Origin: Rubellimicrobium mesophilum DSM 19309
GTDB lineage: Bacteria > Pseudomonadota > Alphaproteobacteria > Rhodobacterales > Rhodobacteraceae
DNA length: 57,669 nucleotides
Assembly: GCF_000600335.2 (NCBI RefSeq)
Contig: NZ_KK088567.1
Location: 1-57,669 of the forward strand
Direction of reading: 5' to 3'
Shown here: positions 56,319 to 57,669 of the stretch, one piece after another
Layout: each line of letters opens with the position of its first letter
Position numbering within the stretch: position 1 is the stretch's first letter
Program-made: the position numbers and the translations under genes
The notes under the pieces: model-generated
Database searches by the model: none
What the model was told of the DNA's origin: nothing
The model's input: the letters and a program-made list of their open reading frames with translations, nothing else

Positions 56319-57355
56319 ATGGACTCCGACAACGACGACCACCGGCTGTCGCGCCGGTCGGTGATGGGCGGCGCGGCCGCAGGGCTTGCCGCGGTCGCAG
56401 CCGCCACAGGCGCGGCACGGGCGCAGGACGCGGCCCAGGAGACCACGCCGGCCACGACCCCGCCGCCCCAGGCCGCGCCCGGCAACTCGGTCACGCGCTA
56501 CCCGGCGCCCCCTTCCCCGAGCAGACCCAGGAGTGGCCGGGGCTCACGAGCAAGATGGACCCGAAGCCCGACCGCGGCGAGCAGACCTACAAGGGCTCGG
56601 GGCGCTTGGCGGGGCGGAAGGCCCTCATCACCGGGGGCGACAGCGGCATCGGTCGCGCCGCCGCCATCGCCTTCGCCCGCGAGGGCGCGGACGTGGCCTT
56701 CGGCTTCCTCCCCGAGGAGCAGCCCGACGCCGATGAGGTCATCCAGCTCATCGAAGCCGAGGGCCGCAAGGCCGTGCCGCTCGCCGGCGACATCCGGGAC
56801 GAGGCGTTCTGCCAGCAGATGGTCGCGCAGGCGGTCGAGCAGTTGGGCGGGCTCGACATCCTGGTGAACAACGCCGCGCGGCAGACGGCGCAGAAGACGC
56901 TGCAGGACATCACCACCGAGCAGTTCGACCGCACCTTCAAGACCAACGTTTACGCCCCCTTCTGGATCACCAAGGCGGCCTTGCCGCACCTCCAAGCCGG
57001 GGCGGCGATCGTCTTCACGACCTCCGAGCAGGCCTACGACCCGTCCGAGACGATCATGGACTACGCCCAGACCAAGGCGTGCCTGGCGAACTTCACCAAG
57101 TCCCTGGCCAAGTCGCTCGCCAAGCAGGGCATCCGCGTGAATGGCGTGGCGCCGGGGCCGTTCTGGACGCCGCTTCAGCCCACGGGCGGGCAACTCCCGG
57201 ACAAGCTCCCGCAGTTCGGTGCCGACACCCCCATGGGCCGCCCCGGCCAGCCCGCCGAGATTGCCCCCGTCTACGTCCTCCTCGCCTCGAACGAGCTGAG
57301 TTACGGGACGGGGCAGATCTTCGGCGAGAACGGCGGAAAGGGCGTCCCGGGCTGA
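56319..57355 (+). CDS. YghA-like short-chain dehydrogenase with Tat-type N-terminus, one frameshift
   Basis: Start at the ATG of MDSDNDDHRLSRRSVMGGAA, a twin-arginine signal with hydrophobic core (AAAGLAAVAAATGAARA). The link FPEQTQEWPGLTSKMDPKPD is one frame off; adding one C in the run at 56508-56512 gives ~345 residues. The catalytic domain has KALITGGDSGIGRAAAIAFA, LDILVNNAA, TTSEQAYDPSETIMDYAQTK (Tyr, Lys) and GQPAEIAPVYVLLAS. It matches E. coli YghA closely, but YghA lacks a Tat signal. Without the frameshift fix, a 266-residue cytoplasmic form from 56555 would be complete. Confidence 0.85.
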
Positions 57356-57574
57356 CACTCCCGCGCAGGGTGCCCTTTCTTGTCGCTCTTAGGTCGCCGA
57401 GAGGCTGCCAGGGCCGTTCTGCAAGGCGCGCCGCATGGCCCATGCGGCGCGCTTCGCGGTCAGTCGGCCTCCGTGTCCTTACGGGGGCTGCAGCGCGACC
57501 CAGCTATGCCGGCCAGAGCCGGCTCTGTTGAGCAATTCGGCGTAAGAGCGAGCTGCCCCTGACCCCCGTCGGCT
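57356..57574. other. Short intergenic stretch before the window end
   Basis: No gene or clear hairpin. TATG/GCAA-containing sequence near 57,570 may belong to the end of the mobile element whose coding part lies to the right. Confidence 0.4.
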
Positions 57575-57669
57575 TTATGCAACGCGCTTGGTCTCGGGGG
57601 TGCCGAGGGCGGTGAAGCGGTTGAGAAGGGCGGCACGGATCTGAAGCTCGGCGGTTTGGCGGCTGGGGG
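57575..57669 (-). CDS. C-terminus of a probable transposase, cut by window edge
   Basis: The last 30 codons (RQTAELQIRAALLNRFTALG then TPETKRVA and TAA) resemble the tails of alphaproteobacterial insertion-sequence transposases. The family cannot be assigned from this fragment, and the call is from memory of similar C-termini. Confidence 0.4.
   Translation of the reverse strand, partial: PSRQTAELQIRAALLNRFTALGTPETKRVA

Overview
The window (57.7 kb, very GC-rich, strong third-position G/C bias, short Shine-Dalgarno spacers and many ATGA/TGATG/GTGA overlaps) looks like an alphaproteobacterium of the Rhodobacterales type. The main pointer is a complete bhcABCD/bhcR locus (the beta-hydroxyaspartate cycle known from Paracoccus), together with CUT1 sugar transporters and several molybdenum hydroxylase operons. 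The species cannot be fixed from the sequence alone. No tRNA, rRNA or CRISPR array is visible.

Layout. (1) 1-10.3 kb: the xanthine dehydrogenase small subunit runs off the left edge, with a divergent LysR regulator. A leftward operon bhcA-bhcB-bhcC-bhcD-gap-NCS2 purine permease follows, with bhcR divergent. Purine breakdown yields glyoxylate and the Bhc enzymes turn glyoxylate plus glycine into oxaloacetate, so the two blocks may form one route. (2) 10.3-15.6 kb: an AraC regulator sits inside a small regulon (YtkA/FixH-like protein, MauG-like dihaem cytochrome, membrane protein, exported DJ-1/PfpI protein, small membrane protein). A 20-base motif lies in front of all three transcription units. 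(3) 16-24.2 kb: GMC oxidoreductase, TIM-barrel epimerase, a CUT1 sugar ABC transporter and a divergent ROK repressor. (4) 24.6-26.2 kb: a double cold-shock-domain protein and a sparse region with hairpins. (5) 26.2-38 kb: a second sugar system. A ketose 3-epimerase, CUT1 transporter and FGGY kinase run left; a cupin-type sugar-phosphate isomerase, a broken KDPG aldolase, AroE-like and 2-hydroxyacid dehydrogenases, an UlaG-like hydrolase and an RpiR regulator run right. TGTA-N7-TACA palindromes lie in the shared promoter region. (6) 39.3-49.2 kb: molybdenum hydroxylases (IorAB-type with a trihaem cytochrome, and PaoABC-type) with mocA and xdhC maturation genes. (7) 49.7-57.7 kb: an ABM-domain membrane protein, two SDRs, a decayed adh-paoA-paoB-paoC cluster, and the C-terminus of a probable transposase at the right edge.

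Sequence state. Seven otherwise good genes carry frameshifts, eight in all, each repaired by adding or removing one G or C, mostly in G/C runs. These look like base-calling errors. The second paoABC/adh cluster is different: it has in-frame nonsense codons, a 4-bp tandem duplication and a damaged glycine motif, which looks like real decay. Two genes of the second sugar operon (KDPG aldolase and 2-hydroxyacid dehydrogenase) appear to have lost internal segments.
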